A stretch of DNA of 64,000 nt, taken from assembly GCA_016220085.1 (NCBI GenBank), contig JACRIN010000084.1, positions 33,374 through 97,373 of the forward strand. The letters run 5' to 3'. Both the position numbers and the translations under genes were made by a program. Below, one piece after another: positions 17,285-27,317 of this stretch. Under the pieces are notes generated by a model. That model saw only the letters and a program-made list of their open reading frames with translations, made no database searches and was not told the DNA's origin. The DNA comes from Planctomycetota bacterium. GTDB lineage: Bacteria; Planctomycetota; UBA1135; GCA-002686595. Each line of letters opens with the position of its first letter. Positions within the stretch are counted from its first letter, which is position 1.

Positions 17285-17386
17285 CCGAGTGCACTCGCGG
17301 CGTCGCTGGTGGTCGGTGTTCTCGCCGGCGTGCTGCCCGCTCGGCGCGCGGCGCGACTCGACCCGGTCGAAGCGCTGCGCGCGGAC
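17285..17386 (+). pseudogene. C-terminal relic of a MacB/FtsX-type ABC transporter permease
   Basis: Plus-strand translation gives PSALAASLVVGVLAGVLPA followed by RRAARLDPVEALRAD, the typical last transmembrane helix and cytoplasmic tail of FtsX/MacB permeases (usually 350-420 residues). Nothing upstream continues the fold; it runs into degenerate sequence next to the minisatellite. The 378-bp gap 17152-17529 otherwise shows no gene. Confidence 0.75.
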
Positions 17387-17529
17387 AGCGCGAGGGTTGT
17401 CGGCCTTCACCGCTCGACGGGTCGAGGGCTCCTCACGTACGCTGGGGGACGAGCATCGGCGCTTCGGAGCCGGCGCCGGGGTGGTCGCTCGACGCCTGGA
17501 GAGTCCGAAGCTCGGAGAGTCCCCCGTCG

Positions 17530-20500
17530 ATGAGCAGCAGCGCCTCGTTCCGGATTCGTCTCGCGGTGTCGTGCAGCGCGGTGGCCGCCGTCGCGGTGCT
17601 CGGTTTCAGCGCGTCGAGCGAGCCCGCGCGCGCCGTCGGCGTGTCCGGTGAACCCAACGGAGCCGCCGCACTCGGCGAGCCGCGCGAGCGCGTCCGCTAC
17701 GACCGCGACATCCGTCCGATCCTCTCGGACCGTTGCTTCAAGTGCCACGGCTTCGATCCGAAGTCGCGCAAGGCCGAGCTGAGGCTCGACCAAGTCGACA
17801 GCGCGTACGCCGAGCGCGACGGCTCGCGCGCGCTCGTACCCGGCGACCTCGCCGCGAGCGAGCTCTTCGCGCGGATCACCAGCGACGATCCGAAGTTCCA
17901 GATGCCGCCGCCCGACAGCGGCAAGCGCATGCTGTCGGAGGAAGACGTCGCGCTCTTCCGCCGCTGGATCGAGGAAGGCGCGGAGTACGAGCCGCACTGG
18001 TCGTTCGTCGCGCCGCAGCGCGCGCAGGTGCCCACGACCGCGCGTTCGACTTCCAATCCGATCGACGCCTTCGTCGTCGCGAACCTGGAGAAGCACGGGC
18101 TCGCGCCGAGCGCCGCCGCGCCGCGCGACGTGCTCTTGCGCAGGCTCTTCCTCGATCTCACCGGCTTGCCGCCGACGCCGGAGGAGCTCGACAGCTTCCT
18201 CGCCGACGCGCGACCGGACGCGTACGAGCGCTGGGTCGACAAGCTGCTCACCGAGCAGCCGTACGTGTCGCGCTACGCGGAGCGCATGGCCGCGCCGTGG
18301 CTCGACCAAGCGCGTTACGCGGACACCAGCGGCATCCACATGGACGCCGGCCGCCAGATCTGGCCGTGGCGCGACTGGGTGCTCGCCGCGTATCGCGACG
18401 ACAAGCCGTTCGACGCGTTCGTCGTCGAGCAGCTCGCCGGCGACCTGCTGCCGGACGCGACGCAGGACCAGAAGATCGCGAGCGGCTTCAATCGCAATCA
18501 CGTCACCACCGACGAGGGTGGCGCGATCGACGAGGAGTACAAGGTCGAGTACGCGGCCGATCGCGTCAACACGACCGGCTCGGTGTTCCTCGCGCTGACG
18601 CTCGGTTGCGCGCGCTGCCACGAGCACAAGTTCGATCCGATCACGCAGGACGAGTACTTCGAGCTCTTCGCGTTCTACAACTCGATCGAGGAGCCCGGAC
18701 TCTACTCGCAGGTGCCGGACGCGAATCGCGCGCTCGAGCCGTTCCTACGCGTGCCGTCGAGGGAGCAAGAAGCGGAGCTCGCGCGCCTGGTCGACGAGAT
18801 CGCGGTCGCGATCGCCGAGCTCGACCGTCCGGTGCCCGAGGAAGAGTCGCAGCGCGCCGCGTTCCTCGCCGACCTCGCGGCGACCGCGGGCGTGCGCTGG
18901 GCAGCGACCAAGTTCCAGCGCGCGACTTCGGCCGGGGGGGCGACGCTGACGCTCGAGCCCGACGGCTCGGTGCTCGCGTCGGGCACGAACCCGCCGAAGG
19001 ACGACTTCACGGTGGTGCTCTCGACGCAAGCGACCGAGCTGCGGCTGGTCGCACTCGAAGCCTTGACCGACGAGCGCTTGCCGAACGGCCGCGTCGGTCG
19101 CGCGTACAACGGCAACGCGGTGCTGACGGGCTTCGAGGTCGAGGCGGTGTCGCTCGCCGATCGCTCGAAGCGCAAGACGGTGCGCTTCACGTGGGCGCTC
19201 GCCGACTTCGAGCAAGCGAACGGCGACTTCAAGGTGCTCAACACGCTCGACGCGTCGGACGCGAGCGGTTGGGCGGTCGATGGCCACAATCGGACCGACG
19301 GGCGCGCGGCGTTGTTCCTCGCGGACGAGCCGTTCGGCTTCGCGGGCGGCACCGAGCTCGTGATCGCGCTCCGCCATCAATCGCAGTACTCGGAGCACAC
19401 GCTCGGCCGCGTGCGCGTCTCGTTCGCGAGCCTCGCCGAGGACGCGCTCGATCGCTTGCCCGCCGCTTCGAGCGGGTGGTACATGACGGGGCCGTTCGAG
19501 GCGCCGCGCGAGCAGCTCTTCGACCAGGCGTTCGGGCCGGAAGCCGTCGCGTCGCTCGATCTCGCGCAGCAGTTCGACGGCAAGGGCTGGCGGTTCGTCG
19601 AGGCGTTCGTCGACGGACGGGTCAACGGCGAGTTCCCGCAGGGCCAGAACGACGTCTACGTCGCGAAGCGCCTGATCACCCCGAGCGCGCGCAAGCTCGC
19701 GATCTCGCTCGGCAGCGACGACGGCGCGCGCGTGTTCGTCGACGGCAAGGAAGCGTTCTCGAACCGCACCGATCGCGGCGCCGCGGCCGACCAGGACGCG
19801 TTCGACCTCGACCTCGCGCCCGGCGCGCACACGATCGTCTTCAAGGTGGTCAACACCGGCGGCCAAGGCGGCTTCTACTGGCGGCAAGAGGAGCGCGAGC
19901 ACGAGCTTCCCGGCGAGCTCGTGTGGGCGCTCGGACCGGAGAGCACGCGCGGCGGTGAACGCGGCGCTCGCTTCGTCCAAGCCTGGCGCGTCGCCGCTTC
20001 GCCGTCGTTCCGAGCCGCGCTCGAGCGCGTGCAGGGCCTGACGATGGCGCGCGCCGAGCTCGAAGCCAAAGTGCCGGTCACGATGGTGATGAAGGAAGCC
20101 GCGATGCCGCGCGAGACCTTCGTCCTGACCCGCGGCGCGTACGACAAGCCCGACAAGGAGCGCAAGGTCGAGCGCAACGTTCCGCGCGCGCTCGGCGGCC
20201 TGCCCGCGGACCTGACGCGCGATCGCCTCGGGCTCGCGCGTTGGTTGGTGTCGAAGGAGAATCCGTTGGTCGCGCGCGTCGCGGTCAACCGCGTGTGGGA
20301 GCTCTTCTTCGGGGCCGGCCTCGTGCGTTCCAGCGAGGACTTCGGCGCGCAAGGCGAATGGCCGTCGCATCCCGAGCTGCTCGACTGGCTCGCGGTCGAC
20401 TTCCGCGATGGCGGGTGGGGCGTCAAATCGCTCGTGCGCCGGATCGTGACCAGCGAAACGTACCGACAGAGCTCGCGCGTCGATCCCGCCGCGCGCGCGA

Positions 20501-21168
20501 AGGACCCCGACAACCGCTGGCTCGCGTACTACCCGCGTCGACGGATGGGGGCGGAGCAGATCCGCGATCAAGCGCTCTACGTCGCCGGCTTGCTGGTCGA
20601 GAAGTTCGGCGGGTCGTCGGTGAAGCCGTATCAGCCCGAAGGCCTCTGGCAAGAGGTCGCGATGATCCAATCGAACACCCGCATCTACGAGCGCGGGATG
20701 GGCGACGATCTCTGGCGTCGCAGCCTCTACACGTACTGGAAGCGCGCGTGCCCGCCGCCGTCGTTGATGACGTTCGACGCGCCGACGCGCGAGTTCTGCA
20801 CGATCCGCCGACCGTCGACGAACACGCCGTTGCAGGCGTTGGTGCTCTGGAACGACGAGCAGTACGTCGAGGCCGCGCGCGTTTTCGCGGAGCGCACGCT
20901 GCGCGAAGCCGGCGACGAGCGTGCGAAGCTCACGAGCATGTACCGTCGCGCGACGGCGCGCACGCCGAGCGCGGAAGAGCTCACGTTGCTCACCGACACG
21001 CTCGCGGCGTTCCGCGCGCGCTACCAAGCCGCCGCCGACGACGCGAAGAAGCTCGTCGAGCTCGGCGAACGACCGACCGACCCGGAGCTCGACGCCGCGG
21101 AGCTCGCCGCGTGGACGATGCTCGCCAGCGCCCTGCTCGACCTCGACGCCGTCCTCTGCCAGAGCTGA
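17530..21168 (+). CDS. Planctomycete cytochrome C / DUF1549 / DUF1553 protein, copy 1
   Basis: 1212 residues. A signal peptide (about 1-35) leads to a planctomycete cytochrome c domain (IRPILSDRCFKCH, CxxCH at 69-73), then DUF1549 (LRRLFLDLTGLPPTPEEL onwards). A second CxxCH occurs in CARCHEHKFDPI (about 359). A PA14-like stretch (SDDGARVFVDGKEAF) lies near 740, and DUF1553 fills the end (LARWLVSKENPLVARVAVNR to STNTPLQALVLWNDEQ). These proteins are periplasmic or surface heme proteins expanded in Planctomycetota; the biochemical role is unsettled, with redox assistance to glycan breakdown proposed. ATG 17530 was chosen because it gives the signal peptide; the open frame runs much further upstream. 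It heads an operon with a 2-bp gap to the next gene. Confidence 0.92.
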   Translation: MSSSASFRIRLAVSCSAVAAVAVLGFSASSEPARAVGVSGEPNGAAALGEPRERVRYDRDIRPILSDRCFKCHGFDPKSRKAELRLDQVDSAYAERDGSRALVPGDLAASELFARITSDDPKFQMPPPDSGKRMLSEEDVALFRRWIEEGAEYEPHWSFVAPQRAQVPTTARSTSNPIDAFVVANLEKHGLAPSAAAPRDVLLRRLFLDLTGLPPTPEELDSFLADARPDAYERWVDKLLTEQPYVSRYAERMAAPWLDQARYADTSGIHMDAGRQIWPWRDWVLAAYRDDKPFDAFVVEQLAGDLLPDATQDQKIASGFNRNHVTTDEGGAIDEEYKVEYAADRVNTTGSVFLALTLGCARCHEHKFDPITQDEYFELFAFYNSIEEPGLYSQVPDANRALEPFLRVPSREQEAELARLVDEIAVAIAELDRPVPEEESQRAAFLADLAATAGVRWAATKFQRATSAGGATLTLEPDGSVLASGTNPPKDDFTVVLSTQATELRLVALEALTDERLPNGRVGRAYNGNAVLTGFEVEAVSLADRSKRKTVRFTWALADFEQANGDFKVLNTLDASDASGWAVDGHNRTDGRAALFLADEPFGFAGGTELVIALRHQSQYSEHTLGRVRVSFASLAEDALDRLPAASSGWYMTGPFEAPREQLFDQAFGPEAVASLDLAQQFDGKGWRFVEAFVDGRVNGEFPQGQNDVYVAKRLITPSARKLAISLGSDDGARVFVDGKEAFSNRTDRGAAADQDAFDLDLAPGAHTIVFKVVNTGGQGGFYWRQEEREHELPGELVWALGPESTRGGERGARFVQAWRVAASPSFRAALERVQGLTMARAELEAKVPVTMVMKEAAMPRETFVLTRGAYDKPDKERKVERNVPRALGGLPADLTRDRLGLARWLVSKENPLVARVAVNRVWELFFGAGLVRSSEDFGAQGEWPSHPELLDWLAVDFRDGGWGVKSLVRRIVTSETYRQSSRVDPAARAKDPDNRWLAYYPRRRMGAEQIRDQALYVAGLLVEKFGGSSVKPYQPEGLWQEVAMIQSNTRIYERGMGDDLWRRSLYTYWKRACPPPSLMTFDAPTREFCTIRRPSTNTPLQALVLWNDEQYVEAARVFAERTLREAGDERAKLTSMYRRATARTPSAEELTLLTDTLAAFRARYQAAADDAKKLVELGERPTDPELDAAELAAWTMLASALLDLDAVLCQS

Positions 21169-21170
21169 CG

Positions 21171-22646
21171 ATGAACCCGATCGAAGAACGACAACTCGGA
21201 ATCACGCGCCGCCGCTTCTTCGCGCGCGCGGCGGGCACGCTCGGCGCGGGCTTGGGCTCGATCGCGCTCTCGTCGCTGCTCGGCGAGTCGGCGTTCGCGA
21301 GCTCGCGCTCGAACGCAGCGCCGGCCGCTCGCGCCGCGCGTGGGCCGCACTTCGCGCCGAAGGCGAAGCGCGTGATCTACATGCACATGGAGGGCGCGCC
21401 GAGCCAGCTCGACCTCTACGACTACAAGCCCGGCCTGCGCCGGCGTTTCAATCAGGACCTGCCCGACTCGATTCGACAAGGCCAGCGCCTGACCGGCATG
21501 ACCAGCGGCCAAGCGCGCTTCCCGATCGCGCCGTCGATCTTCAAGTTTTCGCGCTACGCGAATCGCCAGGACGGCGTGTGGCTCTCCGAACTCCTGCCGC
21601 ACACCGCGAGCGTCGCGCACGAGCTCTGCATCGTGCATTCGATGCACACCGAGGCGATCAATCACGAACCCGGCATCACGTTCTTCCAGACCGGCAATCA
21701 ACAGCCCGGTCGGCCGTCGTTCGGCGCGTGGGCGAGCTACGGGCTCGGCAGCATGAACGCGAACCTGCCGACGTTCGTCGTCTTGATCACGCAGGGTCTC
21801 GGCAACATGCAGGCGCTCTCCGCGCGCTTCTGGGGCTCCGGATTCCTCCCGAGCGAGCACCAGGGCTGCAAGCTGCGCAGCGCGGGCGATCCGGTGCTGT
21901 ACCTAAAGGATCCCGAGGGCGTGACGCGCGACGATCGGCGACGGATGCTCGATCTCGTCTCGACGCTGAACGAGCGCGAGGCGCAAGCGAGTCTCGATCC
22001 CGAGGTGCGCGCGCGCATCGCGCAGCACGAGATGGCGTTCCGCATGCAGATGTCGGTGCCGGAGCTGGTCGACTTCTCCGACGAGGACGAGGAGACGATG
22101 GCGCTCTACGGCGAGGATGCGAAGAAGCCCGGCACGTTCGCGGCGAACTGCCTGCTCGCGCGCAGGCTCGCGGAGCGCGGCGTGCGCTTCATCCAGCTCT
22201 ACATGCGCGGTTGGGACCAACACAACGGCCTGCCGAACGAGATCCGTCTGCAAGCGAAGGCGGTCGACCAGGGCCAGGCCGCGTTGATCAAGGATCTGCG
22301 CCGGCGCGGCTTGCTCGACGACACGCTGATCCTCTGGGGCGGCGAGTTCGGGCGCACCGCGTACAGCCAAGGCGTGCTGACCGAGAGCGACTACGGCCGC
22401 GATCACCACCCGCGCTGCTTCAGCGTCTGGCTCGCCGGCGGCGGGATCCAGCCGGGCATCACGTACGGCAAGACCGACGACTACAGCTACAACATCGTCG
22501 AGAACCCGGTCGACGTTCACGACTTGCACGCGACGATGCTGCGCTGCCTCGGGTTCGATCACCTGCAGCTCACCTTCCCGCACCAAGGTCGCGACTTCAG
22601 GTTGACCGACGTCGCGGGCAAGGTGATCGAGCCTCTGCTCGCCTGA
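21171..22646 (+). CDS. DUF1501 family protein with Tat signal, copy 1
   Basis: 491 residues. An N-terminal Tat signal is visible (TRRRFFARAAGTLGAGLG). The body is a DUF1501 domain, related to the alkaline phosphatase/sulfatase fold: AKRVIYMHMEGAPSQLDLYD near 65, MHTEAINHEPG near 160, FGSGFLPSEHQG-type loop (ARFWGSGFLPSEHQG) near 225, DTLILWGGEFGRT near 385, then GRDHHPRCFSVWLAGGG. These carry the metal-site-like D/H residues. DUF1501 genes nearly always follow DUF1549/DUF1553 genes, as here with a 2-bp gap. Co-export with, or action on the same substrate as, the preceding cytochrome is inferred. The enzymatic activity is not established for the family. Confidence 0.93.
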   Translation: MNPIEERQLGITRRRFFARAAGTLGAGLGSIALSSLLGESAFASSRSNAAPAARAARGPHFAPKAKRVIYMHMEGAPSQLDLYDYKPGLRRRFNQDLPDSIRQGQRLTGMTSGQARFPIAPSIFKFSRYANRQDGVWLSELLPHTASVAHELCIVHSMHTEAINHEPGITFFQTGNQQPGRPSFGAWASYGLGSMNANLPTFVVLITQGLGNMQALSARFWGSGFLPSEHQGCKLRSAGDPVLYLKDPEGVTRDDRRRMLDLVSTLNEREAQASLDPEVRARIAQHEMAFRMQMSVPELVDFSDEDEETMALYGEDAKKPGTFAANCLLARRLAERGVRFIQLYMRGWDQHNGLPNEIRLQAKAVDQGQAALIKDLRRRGLLDDTLILWGGEFGRTAYSQGVLTESDYGRDHHPRCFSVWLAGGGIQPGITYGKTDDYSYNIVENPVDVHDLHATMLRCLGFDHLQLTFPHQGRDFRLTDVAGKVIEPLLA

Positions 22647-22654
22647 GCGCGGCG

Positions 22655-25600
22655 ATGGCGTTCGCCTGGTTCGCGCTCGCGGTGCTCGGCGCGGCGTCGT
22701 CGGGCGACGCGCGCGCGCCCGAGTTCGATCGCCCCGATTTCGATCTGGAGGTCCGACCGATCCTCTCGGACCGCTGCTTCCCGTGCCACGGTCCGGACGC
22801 GGGCTCGCGCAAGGCGAAGCTCCGGCTCGACGTGCGCGACGAAGCGCTCGCGCCCCGCGCCCCCGGCGCGCATGCGCCGCAAGCCGATGACGCGTCCGCG
22901 CGGCGCGCCGGTGGCGCGCGTGCAATCGTTCCGGGCGATCCCGCGGCGAGCGAGCTCGTCGCCCGCATCCACGCGGAGTCGCCCGACGACGTGATGCCGC
23001 CGCCGGATTCGGGGCGCAAGCCGCTCAGCGAAGCGGAGAAAGCGACGCTCGAGCGCTGGATCGCGTCGGGCGCGGACTACGCGCCGCACTGGGCGTTCGT
23101 GCCGCCGACGCGCGCCATGCCGCCGGCGGTCGCGGACGTCGCGTGGTGTCGCGACGAGCTCGATCGCTGGGTGCTCGCCGAGCTCGAACGCCGCGGCGTC
23201 GCGCCGGCGCCGGAAGCCGATCGCGAGACCTGGCTCCGCCGCGTCGCGTTCGACCTGACCGGCCTGCCGCCGAGCCCGGTCGAGGTCGCGACGTTCGTCG
23301 CCGATGCGCGGCCGGAGGCGTACGAGCTCGTCGTCGATCGCCTGCTCGCGAGCCCGCGCTACGCCGAGCGCATGGCCGCCGACTGGCTCGACCTCGCGCG
23401 CTACGCCGACACGTACGGCTACCAAGCGGATGCCGAGCGCCGCGTGTGGCCGTATCGCGACTGGGTGATCCGCGCGTTCGACCAGGATCTGCCGTACGAC
23501 CGTTTCGCGACGTGGCAGCTCGCCGGCGATCTCGTCCGCGACGCCGCGCCCGCCGAGACGCCGCGCGACGCCGAGCTCGCGACCGCGTTCAACCGCTTGC
23601 ACCGTCAGACCAACGAAGGCGGCTCGACCGAAGAGGAGTTCCGCGTCGAGTACGTCGCCGATCGCGTGCACACGTTCGGCACCGCGTTCCTCGGGCTGAC
23701 GACGGAGTGCGCGCGCTGCCACGACCACAAGTACGACCCGTTGCCGCAGCGCGACTACTACGGGCTCTTCGCGTACTTCGACGACGGCGACGAGAGCGGG
23801 CTCTACTCGTACTTCACGAGCGCGACGCCGACGCCGACGTTGCGTTTGACGACACCGGAGCAGGAGACGCGCCTCGCCGAGCTCGCGCGCGAGGTCGCGG
23901 GGGCGGAAGCGCGCGTCGCGGGGCTCGCGAGCGAGCGCGAGAGCGACTTTCAGGCCTGGCTCGCGTCCGGCTCGACGTGGATGCCGCCCGGTCCGATCGC
24001 GCGCTATCCGCTCGACGCGTACGCGCCGGACGGTTCGCTCGCGAACGCGGTCGATCCAACGAAGCCCGGCGCGACGCTCGAGCGCCCGAAGCTCGTCGAA
24101 GGCCGCGTCGGCGGCGCGCTGGAGTTCAGCGGCGACGACAACGCGAGCTTCCCCGGCGTCGCCGAGTTCGAGCACACCGATCCGTTCAGCTTCGCGCTGT
24201 GGCTCTGGACGCCGGCTCCGAAGCCGCGCGCGGTCGTCTTGAAGCGCTCGCGCGCGTGGTCCGACGCGGGTTCGCAGGGTTACGAGCTCCTGCTCGACGA
24301 CTCGCGCCTCACCTGGTCGCTGATCCACTTCTGGCCGGGCAACGCGATCTCGATCCGCACGCGCGAGCGCGTCGAGCCGCAGCGTTGGACGCACGTCGCG
24401 GTGACGTACGACGGCTCGGCGCGCGCGAGCGGGCTCGCGATCCACGTCGACGGCGCGCTCGCCGAGGTCGAAGTCGTCCGCGACGGACTCTGGAAGCCGA
24501 TCACCGGCGGCGAGCCGGGCGCGTTGACGCTCGCGGAGCGCTTTCGCGACGTCGGCTTCGCCGGAGGCCGCGTCGACGAGCTCTGCGTGTTCGACCGATG
24601 CCTGACCGCGCTCGAAGTCGCCGCGCTGGCGATGCGGACGCTCGGGAGCGCGCCGCACTCGTCGAGCGCACCGCGCGCGCCGCGCGGGCTCGGCATCGAC
24701 GCGTTGCGCGAGACGTGGCTCGCGTGCGTCGACGAGCCCGCGCGCGCGGCGAGAGAGGCTCTTCGCGCCGCGCGCAAGCGCCAAGCCGACGAGCTCGCGC
24801 GCGTCGAGGAGCTCATGACGATGCGCGACCGGCCGACGCCGCGCACCGCGTTCGTGCTGAAGCGCGGCCGCTACGATCAACCGGACACGACGCAGCCGGT
24901 CGAACCGCACGTGCCGACGGCGCTCGGCGGCGTGGACGGGCTCCCGCCGAATCGGCTCGGTCTCGCGCGTTGGCTGGTCGCGCCGTCGAATCCGCTGTTC
25001 GGCCGCGTCGCGGTCAATCGGATGTGGGCGCAGTGCTTCGGCGAGGGGCTCGTCGCGACGCGCGAGAACTTCGGGCTGCAGGGCGAGGCTCCGTCGCATC
25101 CGGAGCTGCTCGACGCGCTCGCGGTGCGTTTCGCCGAGGACGGATGGAGCACCAAACGCTTCCTGCGGCGGCTGGTGCTCTCCGCGACGTACCGGCAGTC
25201 CTCGCGCGCTCGCGCGGAGCTCGCGACGGTCGATCCGGAGAATCGTCTGCTCGCGCGCGGCTCGGTGCGCCGACTGTCGGCCGAAGAGCTGCGCGATCAA
25301 GCGTTGTGCGCGTCGGGCTTGCTGGTCGAGCGCGTCGGCGGGCCGTCGGTCAAGCCGTGGCAACCGCCGGGCATCTGGGAGATCGGTTGGGGCGGCACGT
25401 ACACGCCCGACACCGGCGAGGGACTGCATCGCCGCAGCCTCTACACGTACTGGCGCCGCACCGCGCCGCCGCCGAGCATGCTCCTGTTCGACGCGTCGAA
25501 GCGCGAGGTCTGCGTCGCGCGTCGTTCGACGACCAACACGCCGTTGCAGGCGCTGGTGCTGTTCGACGACCCGCAGTTCGTCGAGTGCGCGCGCTCTCTC

Positions 25601-25876
25601 GCCGCCGTCGCGCTGCGCGAGTCGACCGATTCCGCCGCGCGCGTCGAGCGCGTCTTCCGCGGCCTCGCGACGCGCGCGCCCGAGCCCGCCGAGCGCGCGG
25701 CGCTCGCGGAGCTCTTCGAGAGCGAGCTCGCGAGCTTCCGCGCGGACCCCGCGGCCGCGGAGCGTCTGCTCGCGGGCGCGAGCGACGTCGACGGGCTCGC
25801 GCGGGACGAGCTCGCGGCGCTGACGCTGGTCGCATCCACCGTGCTCGCGTCCGACGCGAGCCAGACGAGGCGCTGA
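22655..25876 (+). CDS. Planctomycete cytochrome C / LamG / DUF1549 / DUF1553 protein, copy 2
   Basis: 1073 residues from ATG 22655. A short signal peptide is followed by a cytochrome c site (VRPILSDRCFPCH, CxxCH at 41-45). DUF1549 starts near LRRVAFDLTGLPPSPVEV, with a second CxxCH in ECARCHDHKYDPL (about 351). Unlike copy 1, the middle holds a LamG/concanavalin-like domain (about 447-660; IARYPLDAYAPDGS to GGRVDELCVFDRCLT), suggesting glycan binding. DUF1553 occupies the end (LARWLVAPSNPLFGRVAVNR, TNTPLQALVLFDDPQ). It sits 8 bp after the first DUF1501 gene and 2 bp before the second, so the operon carries two complete modules. The low identity and different insert domains argue for old duplication with different substrates. 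Confidence 0.92.
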   Translation: MAFAWFALAVLGAASSGDARAPEFDRPDFDLEVRPILSDRCFPCHGPDAGSRKAKLRLDVRDEALAPRAPGAHAPQADDASARRAGGARAIVPGDPAASELVARIHAESPDDVMPPPDSGRKPLSEAEKATLERWIASGADYAPHWAFVPPTRAMPPAVADVAWCRDELDRWVLAELERRGVAPAPEADRETWLRRVAFDLTGLPPSPVEVATFVADARPEAYELVVDRLLASPRYAERMAADWLDLARYADTYGYQADAERRVWPYRDWVIRAFDQDLPYDRFATWQLAGDLVRDAAPAETPRDAELATAFNRLHRQTNEGGSTEEEFRVEYVADRVHTFGTAFLGLTTECARCHDHKYDPLPQRDYYGLFAYFDDGDESGLYSYFTSATPTPTLRLTTPEQETRLAELAREVAGAEARVAGLASERESDFQAWLASGSTWMPPGPIARYPLDAYAPDGSLANAVDPTKPGATLERPKLVEGRVGGALEFSGDDNASFPGVAEFEHTDPFSFALWLWTPAPKPRAVVLKRSRAWSDAGSQGYELLLDDSRLTWSLIHFWPGNAISIRTRERVEPQRWTHVAVTYDGSARASGLAIHVDGALAEVEVVRDGLWKPITGGEPGALTLAERFRDVGFAGGRVDELCVFDRCLTALEVAALAMRTLGSAPHSSSAPRAPRGLGIDALRETWLACVDEPARAAREALRAARKRQADELARVEELMTMRDRPTPRTAFVLKRGRYDQPDTTQPVEPHVPTALGGVDGLPPNRLGLARWLVAPSNPLFGRVAVNRMWAQCFGEGLVATRENFGLQGEAPSHPELLDALAVRFAEDGWSTKRFLRRLVLSATYRQSSRARAELATVDPENRLLARGSVRRLSAEELRDQALCASGLLVERVGGPSVKPWQPPGIWEIGWGGTYTPDTGEGLHRRSLYTYWRRTAPPPSMLLFDASKREVCVARRSTTNTPLQALVLFDDPQFVECARSLAAVALRESTDSAARVERVFRGLATRAPEPAERAALAELFESELASFRADPAAAERLLAGASDVDGLARDELAALTLVASTVLASDASQTRR

Positions 25877-25878
25877 AC

Positions 25879-27315
25879 GTGTCGCTCGACCCCTCGGCGT
25901 TTTCGCGACGACACTTCCTGCGCGGCACCGCGGGCTCGCTCGGCGCGCTCGCGATGGCCGAGCTCGCCTCGGCGGAACTCGCCTCCGCCAAGCGCGCGTC
26001 GGCCGAACTCGTACCTGCCGCCGCGCCGCGCCGCGCGAAGGCCCGCCGCGTGATCTACCTCTTCCAATCGGGCGGCCCATCCCAGCTCGAGACGTTCGAC
26101 TACAAGCCGATCCTGAACGCGCGCAACGGCGAGCCGCTACCCGATTCCGTGCGCCAAGGCCAACGCTTGACCGGCATGAGCGGCAATCAGTCGTTGCTGC
26201 CGCTCGCGGGCTCGCTGTTCCGCTTCGCGCAACACGGTTGCTCGCGCCAGTGGGTGAGCGAGCTCTTCCCGCGCACCGCCGGCGTCGTCGACGAGCTCTG
26301 TTTCGTCAAGTCGCTGCACACCGAGGCGATCAACCACGATCCGGCGATCACGTTCCTCTGCACCGGTTCCGAGATCGCCGGCCGACCGTCGATGGGCGCG
26401 TGGCTCTCGTACGGACTCGGCAGCCCGAATCGCAACCTGCCGGCGTTCGTCGTGCTCGTGACCAAGAAGGCCGCCGATCAGCCGCTCTACGCGCGTCTCT
26501 GGGGTTCCGGTTTCCTGCCGAGCGAGCACCAGGGCGTGCAGTTCCTCGCCGGCAAGGAGCCCGTGCTCTATCTCGCCAATCCCGACGGCGTGTCGATGCA
26601 GGCGCGCAGGCGTCAGCTCGACGCGCTCGGCGAGCTCGCGAAAACGCAGCACGCTCGCGAAGGCGACGACGACATCCTCGCGCGCCTCGCGCAAGCGGAG
26701 ATGGCGTTTCGGATGCAGACGAGCGTGCCCGAGGTCACCGATCTCTCCGACGAGCCCGACGACGTCTTCGAGCTCTATGGCGCCGACGCACGGACGCCGG
26801 GCACGTACGCGGCGAATTGCCTGCTCGCGCGGCGGCTCGCGGAACGCGGCGTGCGCTTCGTGCAGCTCTTCCATCCCGGTTGGGATCACCACGGCGATCT
26901 GCCGGCGAGCATGCGCAACCTCGCGCGCGAGACCGACCAAGCGAGCGCGGCGTTGATCGTCGATCTGAAGCGGCGCGGGCTGCTCGACGACACGTTGGTG
27001 GTCTGGGGCGGCGAGTTCGGTCGCACCAACTACTCGCAAGGCAAGCTCACCGCCGACAACTACGGTCGCGACCATCACCCGCGCTGTTTCACCGCGTGGC
27101 TCGCCGGCGCCGGCGTGAAGGCGGGCACGAGCTTTGGCGAGACCGACGAGTTCGGCTACAACATCGCGCGCGATCCGGTGCACGTGCACGATTTCCACGC
27201 GACCTTGCTGCATCTCCTCGGCGTCGATCACACGGCGCTGACTCACCGCTACCAGGGCCGCGATTTCCGGTTGACCGACGTCGCCGGACGCGTGGTCCAC
27301 GAACTCCTGAGCTGA
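25879..27315 (+). CDS. DUF1501 family protein with Tat signal, copy 2
   Basis: 478 residues starting at GTG 25879, two bases after the preceding stop, with a GAGG site before it. A Tat-like signal (SRRHFLRGTAGSLGALAM) is followed by a short low-complexity stretch of alternating ELASA/KRASA units. The DUF1501 core parallels copy 1: ARRVIYLFQSGGPSQLETFD, LHTEAINHDPAITF, ARLWGSGFLPSEHQG, DTLVVWGGEFGRTNYSQG and GRDHHPRCFTAWLAGAG. No enzymatic activity is proven for this family. It closes the second cytochrome/DUF1501 module and precedes the membrane-bound multidomain protein by 2 bp. Confidence 0.93.
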   Translation: MSLDPSAFSRRHFLRGTAGSLGALAMAELASAELASAKRASAELVPAAAPRRAKARRVIYLFQSGGPSQLETFDYKPILNARNGEPLPDSVRQGQRLTGMSGNQSLLPLAGSLFRFAQHGCSRQWVSELFPRTAGVVDELCFVKSLHTEAINHDPAITFLCTGSEIAGRPSMGAWLSYGLGSPNRNLPAFVVLVTKKAADQPLYARLWGSGFLPSEHQGVQFLAGKEPVLYLANPDGVSMQARRRQLDALGELAKTQHAREGDDDILARLAQAEMAFRMQTSVPEVTDLSDEPDDVFELYGADARTPGTYAANCLLARRLAERGVRFVQLFHPGWDHHGDLPASMRNLARETDQASAALIVDLKRRGLLDDTLVVWGGEFGRTNYSQGKLTADNYGRDHHPRCFTAWLAGAGVKAGTSFGETDEFGYNIARDPVHVHDFHATLLHLLGVDHTALTHRYQGRDFRLTDVAGRVVHELLS

Positions 27316-27317
27316 CG

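Noticed and set aside
22559..26080. Minus-strand ORF of 1173 codons opposite the second cytochrome module
   Set aside because: It is a shadow of the DUF1549/DUF1553 gene, which has heme motifs and clear domain order.
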